Shown here: piece by piece, positions 1 through 8,704 of the stretch
How the letters are laid out: every line of letters starts with the position of its first letter
How positions within the stretch are numbered: the stretch's first letter is position 1
NCBI RefSeq assembly: GCF_023155855.1
Contig: NZ_JAKNUT010000004.1
Coordinates: forward strand, 62,001 to 126,000
DNA: 64,000 bases
Direction of reading: 5' to 3'
From: Microbacterium aoyamense
GTDB lineage: Bacteria > Actinomycetota > Actinomycetes > Actinomycetales > Microbacteriaceae
Notes under the pieces: generated by a model
Database searches by the model: none
What the model saw: the letters and a program-made list of their open reading frames with translations, nothing else
Told to the model about the DNA's origin: nothing
Made by a program: the position numbers and the translations under genes

Positions 1-1
1 C

Positions 2-34
2 GACGACGCCGGGGTGGAGGTGTGGCTCGCATGA
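2..34 (+). CDS. C-terminal tail of an upstream gene (partial)
   Basis: An open frame entering from the window edge encodes the tail DDAGVEVWLA and stops at a TGA that overlaps the ATG of the next gene as ATGA (31-34). Only ten residues are visible, so the product cannot be identified from sequence. In actinobacterial fructose operons this position is often held by a DeoR-family repressor; that identity is inference from context. The overlap suggests translational coupling with fruK. Confidence 0.45.
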   Translation, partial: DDAGVEVWLA

Positions 35-975
35 TCGTCACTCTCACGGCGCATCCCGCGATGGATCGGGCGATCCGGCTCGACGCACCGCTGCAGCCTG
101 GGGAAGTGCAGGCGGCGACGGGGGAGCGGGAGGATGCGGGCGGGAAGGGCATCAACGTGGCCCGCGCCGTCGCGGCCGCCGGTGCGTCCACGGTCGCCGT
201 GCTGCCGCTGGCTCAGGACGACCCCTTCGACGCGGCGCTGCGCGCCACGGGCGTCCCGGCGCTCCGGGTTCCGGTCGCGGGCCGCGCACGGACGAATCTC
301 ACGATCACCGACCCCGCGGGCACGACGACGAAGATCAACCTCCCTGGCGCATCGCTCGCCCCTGGCGAGACCGCAGCTCTCATCGCGGCCGTCGTCGACG
401 CGACGGCCGAGGCTCGCTGGCTGGTCCTCGCCGGCTCGCTGCCACCCGGCGTCGGCGACGACTTCTACGTCGAGGTGGTGCAGGCGGTGCGCGCGGCGCA
501 CGGCGCGTCCGCGCCACTCGTCGCCGTCGACACCTCCGGCCCCGCGCTGCGTGCCGTCGTCGACCGTGCCACCCCCGACCTCATCAAGCCGAACGACGAA
601 GAACTCGCCGAGCTCGCGGGGGGCGGGCTCGGCGGGCCCGACCTGAACGCAGCCGTGCTCGCGGTCGCACGAACGGTCGTGCCCGACCGGGCCCGAGCGG
701 CGCTCGTGACCCTCGGTGCGCGCGGGGCGATCCTCGTCACCGCCGACGGCGCATGGATCGGGGCGGCTCCGCGCATCCGGGTCGCGAGCACCGTCGGTGC
801 CGGCGACAGCTCGCTCGCGGGCTATCTGCTCGCCGAGTCCGAGGGGGCGGCGCCGCCGGAGCGGCTCGCCCGCGCCATCCGCTACGGCGCGGCCGCGGCA
901 TCCCTCGCCGGTACGCAGGCGCCGCGCCCGATGGATCTCCCCACCGCAGACGTGCCGATCTCGGCCATCGACTGA
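31..975 (+). CDS. fruK: 1-phosphofructokinase (PfkB family)
   Basis: The 314-aa protein is a ribokinase/PfkB-type sugar kinase expected to phosphorylate fructose 1-phosphate to fructose 1,6-bisphosphate in the cytoplasm. The N-terminal PfkB signature GGKGINVARA and the C-terminal catalytic anion-hole motif GAGDSSLAGYL are both visible. An in-frame GTG lies at 22, but GGAGG at 16-20 is correctly spaced only for the ATG at 31. The gene is followed after 37 bp by the fructose PTS permease, which separates FruK from related tagatose or ribose kinases. Length is normal for the family. Confidence 0.9.
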   Translation: MIVTLTAHPAMDRAIRLDAPLQPGEVQAATGEREDAGGKGINVARAVAAAGASTVAVLPLAQDDPFDAALRATGVPALRVPVAGRARTNLTITDPAGTTTKINLPGASLAPGETAALIAAVVDATAEARWLVLAGSLPPGVGDDFYVEVVQAVRAAHGASAPLVAVDTSGPALRAVVDRATPDLIKPNDEELAELAGGGLGGPDLNAAVLAVARTVVPDRARAALVTLGARGAILVTADGAWIGAAPRIRVASTVGAGDSSLAGYLLAESEGAAPPERLARAIRYGAAAASLAGTQAPRPMDLPTADVPISAID

Positions 976-1012
976 AAACCACACGAAACCACATCGACCA
1001 CTGGAGGTCACC

Positions 1013-3052
1013 GTGTCCGACACCATCACACCGGCTCTCGTGAGCCTCGACGCCGATCTCGGCGCCGACAAGGCGGCAGTCATCCGCGCCCTCGCGGCCC
1101 GCGTCGTCGCGGAGGGGCGCGCGACCGACGCGGACGCGCTCTTCGCCGACGCGTGGGCCCGCGAGGAGAAGGACGAGACCGGGCTCCCGGGCGGCATCGC
1201 GATCCCGCACGCCAAGAGCGCCGCCGTCACCGAACCGTCGCTCGCGTTCGCGCGTCTGGCTCCAGGCGTCGACTTCGGCGCTCCCGACGGTCCAGCCGAT
1301 CTCGTGTTCCTGATCGCCGCTCCCGACACCGCGGCCGAGGCCCACCTCGCCGTCCTGTCGAAGCTCGCCCGCAGCCTCATGCAGGACGACTTCACGGCGG
1401 GGCTCCGCGCCGCGCGAACCGACGACGAGGTCGTCGCGATCGTGCGGGGCGCCATCGGCGAAGGGGACGCGTCGGCGCCCGCCGCCGCGGCAGCGCCCGC
1501 CGCGGTCGCGGCTGCGGCCGATGACGGTCACACGATCGACGGTCGCCCCGCGAAGATCGTCGCCGTCACGTCGTGCGCGACCGGTATCGCCCACACCTTC
1601 ATGGCCGCCGACGCGCTGACCGCGGCGGGCAAGAAGGCGGGGGTCGACCTGGTCGTCGAGCCGCAGGGTTCCAGCGGCTACCAGGCGCTCCCGCGCGAGG
1701 TCATCGACGGAGCGGATGCCGTCATCTTCGCGAACGACGTCGACGTGCGCGAAGTGCAGCGCTTCGCCGGAAAGCCCGTCGTGCGCTCAGGCGTGAAGCG
1801 CGGCATCGAGCAGCCCGACGCGCTCATCGTCGCCGCGATCGCTGCCGCCAAGGACCCGAACGGCGCGCGCGTGCCCGGCACGGCGGATGCCGCCGGCGCC
1901 GGCGGATCGACGCAGAAGCTGTCGTGGGGCGCCAACATCCAGCGCATCCTGCTCACCGGTGTGAGCTATATGATCCCGTTCGTCGCCGGTGGCGGTCTGC
2001 TCATCGCTCTGGGCTTCCTGCTGGGCGGCTACAACGTCACCGACGACGCGGCGGACGTCATCATCCAGAACTCGCTGTGGGACCTCCCGGCGGGCGGCCT
2101 CGGGCAGTATCTCGGCTCGGTCGCCTTCATGATCGGCGCGACGTCGATGGGCTTCCTCGTCTCGGCGCTCGCGGGGTACATCGCCTTCGCGATCGCCGAT
2201 CGCCCGGGCATCGCGCCCGGCTTCGTCGCGGGCGCCGTCGCGGTGCTCATGAACGCCGGCTTCATCGGCGGCATCATCGGCGGTCTGCTCGCCGGTGTCG
2301 TGGCGTGGTGGCTCGGCAGGCTCCCGGCACCGCGCTGGCTGCGCGGCCTCATGCCCGTCGTGATCATCCCGCTGGTCGGCTCGATCGTGGCATCCGGACT
2401 CATGATCCTGTTCCTCGGTCGCCCGATCGCGACCCTCATGGTGTGGCTGACGGATTGGCTCACGAGCCTCACCGAATCCGGTGGCGCGGCGATCGGCCTG
2501 GGCGTCATCCTCGGCCTGATGATGTGCTTCGACCTGGGCGGACCCGTCAACAAGGTCGCGTATTCGTTCGCCGTCGCGGGTCTTGCCGCGGGCTCCGCCG
2601 ACAACCCCGCGCCGCTGCTCATCATGGGTGCGGTCATGTGCGCCGGCATGGTGCCGCCGCTCGCGATGGCGCTCGCCTCGACCCTGCTCGCACGGCCGCT
2701 GTTCACTCCGGTCGAGCGCGAGAACGGCAAGGCGGCCTGGCTGCTGGGAGCGTCGTTCATCTCGGAGGGCGCGATCCCGTTCGCCGCCGCCGACCCGCTG
2801 CGCGTCATCCCGGCCTCGATGGTCGGCGGTGCGGTGACGGGCGCGCTGTGCATGGTGTTCGGTGTGCAGTCCTACGCGCCGCACGGGGGCATCTTCGTGC
2901 TCTTCGCGATCCAGCCCATCTGGGGCTTCGTCGTGGCGCTGCTCGTAGGCACCGTGATCTCGGCACTGCTCATCATCGCGCTGAAGAAGTACGTCGCTCC
3001 GAAGGAGCTGCGCGAGGCGGAGGAGTCCTCGGCCGTCGCCGTCGCGGTCTGA
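1013..3052 (+). CDS. fruA: PTS fructose transporter, fused IIA-IIB-IIC
   Basis: This 679-aa permease imports fructose and phosphorylates it to fructose 1-phosphate. The order is EIIA (about residues 5-145, with the phospho-His motif GIAIPHAKS), an Ala-rich linker, EIIB (about 170-265, active Cys in VAVTSCATGIAHT), and the multi-helix EIIC domain (about 305-660). The GTG start at 1013 has GGAGG at 1003-1007. Substrate FruK lies just upstream and HPr downstream, making a complete fructose PTS unit apart from enzyme I. The C-terminus ends in a short Ala/Val tail. Confidence 0.93.
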   Translation: MSDTITPALVSLDADLGADKAAVIRALAARVVAEGRATDADALFADAWAREEKDETGLPGGIAIPHAKSAAVTEPSLAFARLAPGVDFGAPDGPADLVFLIAAPDTAAEAHLAVLSKLARSLMQDDFTAGLRAARTDDEVVAIVRGAIGEGDASAPAAAAAPAAVAAAADDGHTIDGRPAKIVAVTSCATGIAHTFMAADALTAAGKKAGVDLVVEPQGSSGYQALPREVIDGADAVIFANDVDVREVQRFAGKPVVRSGVKRGIEQPDALIVAAIAAAKDPNGARVPGTADAAGAGGSTQKLSWGANIQRILLTGVSYMIPFVAGGGLLIALGFLLGGYNVTDDAADVIIQNSLWDLPAGGLGQYLGSVAFMIGATSMGFLVSALAGYIAFAIADRPGIAPGFVAGAVAVLMNAGFIGGIIGGLLAGVVAWWLGRLPAPRWLRGLMPVVIIPLVGSIVASGLMILFLGRPIATLMVWLTDWLTSLTESGGAAIGLGVILGLMMCFDLGGPVNKVAYSFAVAGLAAGSADNPAPLLIMGAVMCAGMVPPLAMALASTLLARPLFTPVERENGKAAWLLGASFISEGAIPFAAADPLRVIPASMVGGAVTGALCMVFGVQSYAPHGGIFVLFAIQPIWGFVVALLVGTVISALLIIALKKYVAPKELREAEESSAVAVAV

Positions 3053-3074
3053 GACGCGCATCCGTGCCGTGATC

Positions 3075-3099
3075 CTCGCATCAGCGGGGCGGATGCGAG
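3075..3099. other. Intergenic hairpin between fruA and ptsH
   Basis: CTCGCATC (3075-3082) and GATGCGAG (3092-3099) form a perfect 8-bp stem with a 9-nt loop in the 82-bp gap. No T-run follows, so it could be a weak terminator, an mRNA-processing or stability structure that separates HPr dosage from fruA, or simply a copy of the GCATC/GATGC words common in this DNA. Confidence 0.4.
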
Positions 3100-3134
3100 A
3101 GAGTGAGTACAGGAACGCCGACGAAGGAGAACCC

Positions 3135-3404
3135 ATGGCAGAGCGTCAAGCCACCATCGCCAGCAGCTCAGGGCTGCACGCCCGTCCCGCGAAGCTCTTC
3201 GTGCAGGCGGTGCAGGAGAAGAAGATCCCCGTCACGATCGCCGTCGAAGGAGGCAAGGACCTCAACGCGGGCAGCATCCTGTCGCTCATGGGCCTCGGCG
3301 CCTCGAACGGCACGGTCGTGACGCTCAAGGCCGAGGGCGAGGGCGCCGAGCAGGCTCTCGATGAGCTCGTGGCGCTTCTCGAGACGGATCTCGACGCCGA
3401 ATAG
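3135..3404 (+). CDS. ptsH: Phosphocarrier protein HPr
   Basis: This 89-aa protein carries phosphate from enzyme I to the EIIA domains of PTS permeases. The phospho-accepting His15 sits in SGLHARPAK, and the regulatory-serine region reads NAGSILSLMGLG. AAGGAG at 3124-3129 supports the ATG at 3135; an in-frame extension upstream is not HPr-like. It lies 82 bp after fruA, and a strong hairpin follows directly. Length and motifs are normal. Confidence 0.95.
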   Translation: MAERQATIASSSGLHARPAKLFVQAVQEKKIPVTIAVEGGKDLNAGSILSLMGLGASNGTVVTLKAEGEGAEQALDELVALLETDLDAE

Positions 3405-3413
3405 CGTCGACCC

Positions 3414-3452
3414 GAAGAAGGGCGATGGATGCCGCATCCATCGCCCTTCTTC
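3414..3452. terminator. Bidirectional terminator between ptsH and the metallo-hydrolase
   Basis: A 19-nt arm at 3414-3432 is the exact inverse of 3434-3452, giving a very stable stem with GAAGAA/TTCTTC ends between two convergent genes. The T-rich 3' end on each strand suits termination in both directions. Confidence 0.85.
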
Positions 3453-3458
3453 GTCGGT

Positions 3459-4097
3459 TCAGATCTCGGCGGAACCGCCCGGCTCGAGCGGCAGGTACTC
3501 TCCGCCACCCTGTTCGGTCGCCCACTTCAGGCGCGCGTGGTGCATCGTGTGGCCGATCACCGAGAGCGTCATGTCGTGCGTGCCGAATGCGCGCCGCGGG
3601 GCGACGGCGAGGACGAAGTCCATCGCCTCGCCGATCTTGAGCCACGGTGCGCCGATCGGTGCGGCGAGCAGGTCCACGGCCACGCCCTTCGGCACGGCGT
3701 ACGAGTCGCCCGGGTAGTAGAGGCTGTCGTTGACGAGTACGCCGACGTTGTCGATCACCGGGATGGATTCGTGGATGACGGCATGCCTGCCGCCGAAGAA
3801 CCGGAGCGTGAACGGCTCCACCGTCACGGTGTCGCCGGGATTCACGACGATGATGTCGTAGCCGCCGGCGGCGTTCGCAACGCCCTGCGGACCGTAGACC
3901 GGCACGTTCGGCACGGCTTCGCGGATGCGGTCGAGGTGTTCGTTCGTCCAGTGGTCGGGATGCTCGTGCGTGAGGACGACGGCGACGACGTGCGACAGAT
4001 CGTCGAGCGGCAGGGTGAAGGATCCGGGATCGATGATGAGGGTGCGCCCCTCGAGGTCGACGCGCAGGGCTGCGTGCTCGAATTTCGTGACTCGCAT
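3459..4097 (-). CDS. MBL-fold metallo-hydrolase
   Basis: The protein (about 212 aa) has the metallo-beta-lactamase core: the metal-binding motif HEHPDHW, a downstream His in FFGGRHAVIHES, the Asp region YYPGDSYAVP, and a late His in GHTMHHARL. It resembles the UlaG/YtkL-like group of hydrolases whose substrate is usually unknown. A TTG four codons upstream is open, but ATG at 4097 is the better start; TTGACT lies 6 nt before it, so it may be leaderless. It converges on ptsH across a shared terminator. The specific substrate cannot be told. Confidence 0.8.
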   Translation of the reverse strand: MRVTKFEHAALRVDLEGRTLIIDPGSFTLPLDDLSHVVAVVLTHEHPDHWTNEHLDRIREAVPNVPVYGPQGVANAAGGYDIIVVNPGDTVTVEPFTLRFFGGRHAVIHESIPVIDNVGVLVNDSLYYPGDSYAVPKGVAVDLLAAPIGAPWLKIGEAMDFVLAVAPRRAFGTHDMTLSVIGHTMHHARLKWATEQGGGEYLPLEPGGSAEI

Positions 4098-4206
4098 GAG
4101 GAGAGTCAACCGTCACCGAAGGGTGGCGGCAAGCATGCGCGCCGAACCGCACCTCGATTTGGTCGGGGTGCCCGACACATGGCATAATCGAACGGTTGTC
4201 GCGAAC

Positions 4207-4279
4207 GGCCCCATCGTATAGCGGCCTAGTACGCCGCCCTCTCACGGCGGTAACGCGGGTTCGAATCCCGCTGGGGTCA
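4207..4279 (+). tRNA. tRNA-Glu (anticodon CTC)
   Basis: The 73-nt gene folds as a cloverleaf: acceptor GGCCCCA/TGGGGTC, anticodon stem CCGCC (4234-4238) and GGCGG (4246-4250) around the loop CTCTCAC with anticodon CTC at 4241-4243, and T-arm GCGGGTTCGAATCCCGC. CCA is not encoded (CAC follows the discriminator A). It stands alone and is followed at once by a terminator hairpin. Confidence 0.95.
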
Positions 4280-4283
4280 CAAA

Positions 4284-4324
4284 CGAAGGAAGCCCGGTCC
4301 ACAGGACCGGGCTTCCTTCGTTTT
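4284..4324 (+). terminator. Terminator of tRNA-Glu
   Basis: A 17-bp perfect stem (4284-4300 with 4304-4320, loop ACA) followed by TTTT at 4321-4324 is a textbook intrinsic terminator right after the tRNA. Confidence 0.9.
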
Positions 4325-4373
4325 CCACCGCATCAGGGCGAGGACGCGCACCCGCGAGCGTGTCGTATCCGTT

Positions 4374-4715
4374 CTACCCGCTGAGCTCCTGCTGCCAGTC
4401 CGCCGGTACACGTTCGGCCGGCCCGGGGACCGTCTGATCAGCGGGGCGACTGGTCGGGGGTGCGAGCTGAGGTCCGCGAGCGGTGCGCTCCGTGCGGTAG
4501 TCCCAGAACCAGTCCTCGCCCGGTTCGAACGTCTGCATGATCGGATGCCCCGACTCGTGCCAGTGGGCCGTCGCATGCTTGTTGATCGAGTCGTCGCAGC
4601 ATCCGACGTGTCCGCACTTCGCACAGCGCCGCAGATGCACCCACCAGCTGCCGCTCTCGTCGCACTCGACGCAGCCCGTGCCGCTCGGCGGAACGTCGGG
4701 GTCGATGTCGTCCAT
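4374..4715 (-). CDS. UBP-type zinc-finger protein
   Basis: The 113-aa protein has a UBP (ZnF-UBP, ubiquitin-hydrolase-like) zinc finger: CVECDESGSWWVHLRRC, CAKCGHVGCCDDS and the closing HATAHWHESGHP, followed by a Trp-rich strand and a Pro-rich tail. In eukaryotes this finger binds free C-terminal Gly-Gly tails; the bacterial ligand is unknown. It follows the CNB/TrxR-like gene in the same direction by 60 bp, a pairing that recurs in actinobacteria as I recall. A CAGTCT box 6 nt before the ATG at 4715 suggests its own leaderless promoter. Confidence 0.85.
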   Translation of the reverse strand: MDDIDPDVPPSGTGCVECDESGSWWVHLRRCAKCGHVGCCDDSINKHATAHWHESGHPIMQTFEPGEDWFWDYRTERTARGPQLAPPTSRPADQTVPGPAERVPADWQQELSG

Positions 4716-4775
4716 GCGGTCAGACTGCCAGAGAGCTCGGGAACCCGCCAGGGCGGGCTCCGGCCGGCCTCGACC

Positions 4776-6407
4776 TCACCCCGCCAGGGCCCGGTGCACC
4801 GACGCGACGGCGCTCGACCCCTCGCCGACGGCGGCGGCGACGCGCTTCATCGATCCCCGCCGCACGTCCCCTGCGGCGAAGACCCGCGGTGTCGACGTCT
4901 CGAACGGCAACGGCTCGCGTCCGACGCGCTGCCACTGCTCGAGGGTCTGCACCGCGACATCCGTCCCCGTCCGCAGGAACCCGTCGTCGTCGCGATCGAG
5001 GGCCGAGAGCCAGGTCGTCGCGGGCTCGGCGCCGATGAAGCAGAAGAGCCCGCGCGCGTCGACCTCGCCGACGCGATCGATGCGTACGCGCTCGAGCGAC
5101 GAGTCGCCGTCGAGCCCCACGACCTGCGAGCGGGTGAGGACGTCGATGTGCGGATCCTCCTGCAGCCGATCGACGAGGTACGACGACATCCGCGTGCCGA
5201 GATCGTCGCCGCGCACGACGAGGCGCACGGGGCAGCCGCTCGCCGAGAGGTACAGCGCCGCCTGACCCGCCGAGTTCGCCCCGCCGACGACCACGACGGG
5301 CGACTCTCGCACCTGGCGCAGTTCGAGCGGGGTCGCGGCGTAGAAGATGCCGGCACCCTCGAACTCGTCCCATCGCTCGAGGTCGAGGCGGCGGTAGGCG
5401 GCGCCCGACGTCACGATCGCGGTGCGGGAGCGGATGATGCGACCGTCGCTCAGGGTGATGTCGAGGTTGTCGCCGACCGGGTCGAGCGCGACCGCTTCGC
5501 ACGGCGCGTAGACGCGCACGCCGAACTTGAGCGCCTGGAGCGAAGCCTGGCCGATGAGGTTGCCGCCGCTCACCCCGAACGGGAAGCCGAGGAAGTTCTC
5601 GATGCGCGACGTCGCGGCGGCCTGCCCGCCCGGTGCGACGGAGTCCAGTAGAACGGTGCTGAGCCCCTCGGATGCGCCGTAGATCGCGGCGGCGAGTCCC
5701 GCCGGGCCACCGCCGACCACGACGAGGTCGACGACCTCGTCGCCGTGCGGCTGATAGCTCAGCCCCAAGCGCTCGGCGACCATGCCGGGCGTCGCGCGGA
5801 GCATCGGCTCGCCCTGGATGAAGGCCACCGGCAGGTCGGCGACCGTCATGCCGTGCTCGTCGAGGTGCCCGAGCGACCCGGGTTGCAGTTCGACGGCGGT
5901 GTGCACGAGATCGAGGCGCTCGGCGAACCGTCGCAGATACATGAAGTCGCGATTGGACTTCGGGCCGACGAGCTTGAGCGTCAGGGACGCGGGGCCGTGA
6001 CGCAGCCCTTCGCGCCGCGCCCACAGTGCGTGCAGGATGATGTCGGACAGCTCGTCGTCCTCGGACATGAGCCGGCGCAGCGCGGCGTAGTCGACGCGAC
6101 GGACGCGGCTCGGCTCGGTCGCCCGACACGACAGGAACGGGCTCTGGCCGTTGAGCAGACCGAGTTCGCCGGCGAAGGCCCGCGGGCCCATCGTCGCGAT
6201 CACGACCTCCTCGACCCACCCGAGCGAGTCGCGCACGATCTCGACTTCGCCGTCCTCGATGAGGATGAGGTCGTAGGCGGGGTCGCCCGACCGGAAGAGG
6301 TAGTCGCCCGGCTCCACGTCTGCGGGCTCGCCGAAGGCCAGCAGTCGCTCCCACTGAGCATCGGTCAGAGTCGGGCGCTGAATCGGATCGAGCTGGACGT
6401 CCTTCAC
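4776..6407 (-). CDS. Cyclic-nucleotide-binding domain fused to thioredoxin-reductase-like flavoprotein
   Basis: This 543-aa protein has three parts. Residues 1-135 form a cyclic-nucleotide-binding (cNMP/Crp-like) beta-barrel including GEXG-like FAGELGLLNG. Residues about 143-215 look like a thioredoxin-fold domain without a CXXC. Residues 225-543 form a thioredoxin-reductase core with the FAD motif VVGGGPAGLAAA (about 230-241), an NAD(P)H motif VVVVGGANSAG (about 371) and a C-terminal FAD motif VFAAGDVRRG. Where classical reductases have CATC, this one reads AATP (about 357-360), so it cannot use the usual disulfide. The GTG start lies 7 nt from TACCCT, so it is probably leaderless. A UBP zinc-finger gene follows. 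Confidence 0.85.
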   Translation of the reverse strand: MKDVQLDPIQRPTLTDAQWERLLAFGEPADVEPGDYLFRSGDPAYDLILIEDGEVEIVRDSLGWVEEVVIATMGPRAFAGELGLLNGQSPFLSCRATEPSRVRRVDYAALRRLMSEDDELSDIILHALWARREGLRHGPASLTLKLVGPKSNRDFMYLRRFAERLDLVHTAVELQPGSLGHLDEHGMTVADLPVAFIQGEPMLRATPGMVAERLGLSYQPHGDEVVDLVVVGGGPAGLAAAIYGASEGLSTVLLDSVAPGGQAAATSRIENFLGFPFGVSGGNLIGQASLQALKFGVRVYAPCEAVALDPVGDNLDITLSDGRIIRSRTAIVTSGAAYRRLDLERWDEFEGAGIFYAATPLELRQVRESPVVVVGGANSAGQAALYLSASGCPVRLVVRGDDLGTRMSSYLVDRLQEDPHIDVLTRSQVVGLDGDSSLERVRIDRVGEVDARGLFCFIGAEPATTWLSALDRDDDGFLRTGTDVAVQTLEQWQRVGREPLPFETSTPRVFAAGDVRRGSMKRVAAAVGEGSSAVASVHRALAG

Positions 6408-6462
6408 AGCAAAGAGGGTAGCGACAGAACGGGGCTGCAGGGCCGGTTCCGGGAACGAGAAC

Positions 6463-6490
6463 GGCCGAGGTGGCTCTCGCCACCCCGGCC
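6463..6490 (-). terminator. Terminator of the cold-shock gene
   Basis: GGCCGAGGTGG (6463-6473) and CCACCCCGGCC (6480-6490) pair over 11 bp with one mismatch and a 6-nt loop, just downstream of csp on the minus strand. The following bases on that strand are pyrimidine-rich but lack a clean U-run. Confidence 0.7.
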
Positions 6491-6507
6491 GGACTCAGAT
6501 CAAGTGA

Positions 6508-6711
6508 TCAGAGCGGACGGATGTTCGCCGCCTGCATGCCCTTCGGGCCGCGCTCGGCCTCGAACTCGACCTTCTGGTTCTCGCGGAGCTCCTTGTAGCC
6601 TTCTCCGGTGATCGCGCTGAAGTGCGCGAACAGGTCGGCGCCGCCGTCATCGGGAGCGATGAAGCCGAAGCCCTTCTCGGAGTTGAACCATTTCACGGTG
6701 CCAGTGGCCAT
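6508..6711 (-). CDS. Cold-shock protein (CspA family)
   Basis: A 67-aa single cold-shock domain with RNP1 KGFGFIAPD and RNP2-like DLFAHFSAI. Such proteins bind single-stranded RNA and melt secondary structure. GAAGGA upstream of the ATG at 6711 is a good ribosome site. The 5' region carries a 7-bp hairpin (GAGCGGC 6743-6749 with GCCGCTC 6757-6763), consistent with the structured leaders of csp mRNAs, though I cannot show cold responsiveness. The 240 bp upstream hold no other gene, only GGTCGGA repeats around 6833-6848. Confidence 0.95.
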   Translation of the reverse strand: MATGTVKWFNSEKGFGFIAPDDGGADLFAHFSAITGEGYKELRENQKVEFEAERGPKGMQAANIRPL

Positions 6712-6950
6712 CGTGTTATTCCTTCTTTTCTGCGGGCCGCGTGAGCGGCCATGTGTGCCGCTCCGACGTGTGCGGAACGGACGTTTCGGGGACGCATCCG
6801 GCGGATGCTGTCGTGGGATGGGGAGGGTGGAGGTCGGAGGTCGGAGGTGACCGTCCGGGCGTCACGATGTCTGCAACTCCGGCTTTCCGCACGGAGGAGT
6901 GGACGCATGACCCGAGTGGGCAAGACGACCTTACCGCAATTCGCTGGACA

Positions 6951-7532
6951 TCAGCGGTACCGGTAGTGGTCGCCCACCGACGAGATCCATGACGCGAAGG
7001 TGCGGGCCTCGGCATCCTGACCCGTCGCGACGTACGTCAGCCAGGTCTGATCGGCGACCTCGACGACGATGTGCACAGCCAGCGGGTCGACCGATCGCTT
7101 GAGCTGATGCGGAGTGATCTGCCCCCGGGGTCCGTACAGCACGCGTGCGACGGCGGGCTTCTCGAGACGGCCGCGGCGCAACAGGTCCACCCCGGACTCG
7201 ACGGATGCCCGCGCACCCGCAACGGGCTGGCTCAGCATCCCGAAATGGATCCACTTCCCGTCGACGACGATGCCCGCGAGGGTACGCTCCTCACCGCTGA
7301 AGCGCGTCCGTTCGGTCCAGCGCGCGCCGTCCCACCAGCGCTCCCTGCCTCGCCCGTCGTCATACCAGCCGGCGACCGTTCCCGACCCGACCGAGGGGGC
7401 CGCGGCATCCGTGTGAAGTTCGAGGTCGCGTTCGCGGAAGTCGACATAATGCTCGGTCCATCGGCTGCCGTCCCACCACCGCTGCTTGCCGGTGCCGTCG
7501 TCGTACCAGCCCGCTTCCGCCGATGTTGACAT
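6951..7532 (-). CDS. Protein with two DUF2510 domains
   Basis: The 193-aa protein starts with two short DUF2510 repeats, AGWYDDGTGKQRWWDG and AGWYDDGRGRERWWDG, each followed by RWTEH/RWTER. DUF2510 is a small Trp-rich module usually found at the cytoplasmic N-terminus of actinobacterial proteins. The remainder (about residues 75-193) has no transmembrane segment and resembles a soluble domain of unknown function. The ATG at 7532 is chosen because the DUF2510 repeat begins directly after it; the upstream open frame is an out-of-frame shadow of msrA. Function unknown. Confidence 0.8.
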   Translation of the reverse strand: MSTSAEAGWYDDGTGKQRWWDGSRWTEHYVDFRERDLELHTDAAAPSVGSGTVAGWYDDGRGRERWWDGARWTERTRFSGEERTLAGIVVDGKWIHFGMLSQPVAGARASVESGVDLLRRGRLEKPAVARVLYGPRGQITPHQLKRSVDPLAVHIVVEVADQTWLTYVATGQDAEARTFASWISSVGDHYRYR

Positions 7533-7547
7533 GCAGCGAGGATACGA

Positions 7548-7581
7548 CGGATGCCGCGACCCGCGAGGGCCGCGGCATCCG
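7548..7581. other. Hairpin between msrA and the DUF2510 gene
   Basis: CGGATGCCGCG (7548-7558) and CGCGGCATCCG (7571-7581) form a perfect 11-bp stem with a 12-nt loop in the short gap between two minus-strand genes. It may end msrA transcription. It is also built from the GGATGCC/GGCATCC words that are over-represented in this window. Confidence 0.5.
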
Positions 7582-7591
7582 CCTTGGGTCG

Positions 7592-8146
7592 TTACGCCGT
7601 CGCGTCGGCGCGCTTGGGGAGCACCCAGCCCGCGCGCGGGAAGTGGCACGTGTACCCGTTGGGGTAGCGGATCAGGTAGTCCTGGTGCTCGGGCTCGGCC
7701 TCCCAGAACGGGCCCGCCGGCTCGATCGTCGTGACGGCCTTGCCCGGCCACAGGCCAGAGGCGTCGACGTCGGCGATCGTGTCGCGCGCGACCTGCTCCT
7801 GCTCGGGCGAGAGCGGGAAGATCGAAGAACGATAGCTCGACCCGATGTCGTTGCCCTGGCGGTCCTTGGTCGACGGGTCGTGGATCTGGAAGAAGAACGA
7901 CAGGATGTCGCGGTACGACGTCTGGGCGGGGTCGAACTCGATCTCGACCGCCTCGGCGTGGCCGGGGTGGTTGCGGTAGGTCGCGTGGTCGTTCCGGCCG
8001 CCCGTGTAGCCGACGCGCGTGCTGAGCACGCCGGGCTGACGCCGGATGAGGTCCTCGACGCCCCAGAAGCAGCCGCCGGCGAGGACGGCGGTCTCGGTGC
8101 CGGGGTGCTGCGTGATGGTTCCGGTGTCGGTGGGTCCGCTGGTCAT
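7592..8146 (-). CDS. msrA: Peptide-methionine (S)-S-oxide reductase
   Basis: The 184-aa protein reduces the S-epimer of methionine sulfoxide. The catalytic motif GCFWG is present, followed by the family motifs [17 protein letters not shown] and [10 protein letters not shown]. The ATG at 8146 overlaps the TGA of msrB as ATGA (8143-8146) and is preceded by AGGAG, so the pair is translationally coupled. With MsrB it gives repair of both epimers. Confidence 0.95.
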   Translation of the reverse strand: MTSGPTDTGTITQHPGTETAVLAGGCFWGVEDLIRRQPGVLSTRVGYTGGRNDHATYRNHPGHAEAVEIEFDPAQTSYRDILSFFFQIHDPSTKDRQGNDIGSSYRSSIFPLSPEQEQVARDTIADVDASGLWPGKAVTTIEPAGPFWEAEPEHQDYLIRYPNGYTCHFPRAGWVLPKRADATA

Positions 8147-8604
8147 GATGCGTTCTCCTGATCGGTGGTGAAGAGTGTGCGGTAGGCGCCGTATCCCTCG
8201 GACTCGAGGTCGGCGACAGGGATGAAGCGCAGTGCGGCCGAGTTCATGCAGTATCTCAGGCCCCCGGCATCCCGTGGGCCGTCGCGGAAGACGTGACCCA
8301 GGTGGCTCGAGGCTCCCGAGGACACGACCTCGGTGCGCGGCATCAGCAGCTTCCAGTCGGTCTTGGTCGACACGGCGTCCGGGTCGATCGGCTTGGTGAA
8401 GCTCGGCCAGCCGGTGCCGCTGTCGTACTTGTCGGTCGACGAGAACAGCGGCTGACCCGATACGACGTCGACGTAGATGCCGGCGGCGTGGTTGTTCCAG
8501 TACGCGTTGCGGAACGGCGGCTCGGTGCCGGCCTCCTGCGTGACGGCGTACTGCAGGTCGGTGAGACCGCTCACGGCCTCGGGGGTTCTGGGGTAGTCGG
8601 TCAT
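8143..8604 (-). CDS. msrB: Peptide-methionine (R)-S-oxide reductase
   Basis: The 153-aa protein reduces the R-epimer of methionine sulfoxide. Conserved [19 protein letters not shown] and the catalytic Cys in [11 protein letters not shown] are present. The two CXXC pairs that bind structural zinc in many MsrB proteins are absent (YVDVVSG and VVSSGASS stand in their places), so this is the zinc-free form. GAAGGGA precedes the ATG at 8604. It is the first gene of the msrB-msrA pair. Confidence 0.93.
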   Translation of the reverse strand: MTDYPRTPEAVSGLTDLQYAVTQEAGTEPPFRNAYWNNHAAGIYVDVVSGQPLFSSTDKYDSGTGWPSFTKPIDPDAVSTKTDWKLLMPRTEVVSSGASSHLGHVFRDGPRDAGGLRYCMNSAALRFIPVADLESEGYGAYRTLFTTDQENAS

Positions 8605-8704
8605 GGGATTCCCTTCGGGATTCCGCCCCTGGCTGAGGCGTCACTGGAGAGAACGCCTGTCGCCGCCGTTCTGGTCCCGCGAAGCTGGGAGCGCGCCGTG
8701 AGTT

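Noticed and set aside
4330..4386. tRNA-like sequence (AGCTCAGCGGGTAGA) on the minus strand near the UBP gene end
   Set aside because: The D-arm-like match is not followed by a pairing anticodon or T-arm; it overlaps the UBP stop codon.
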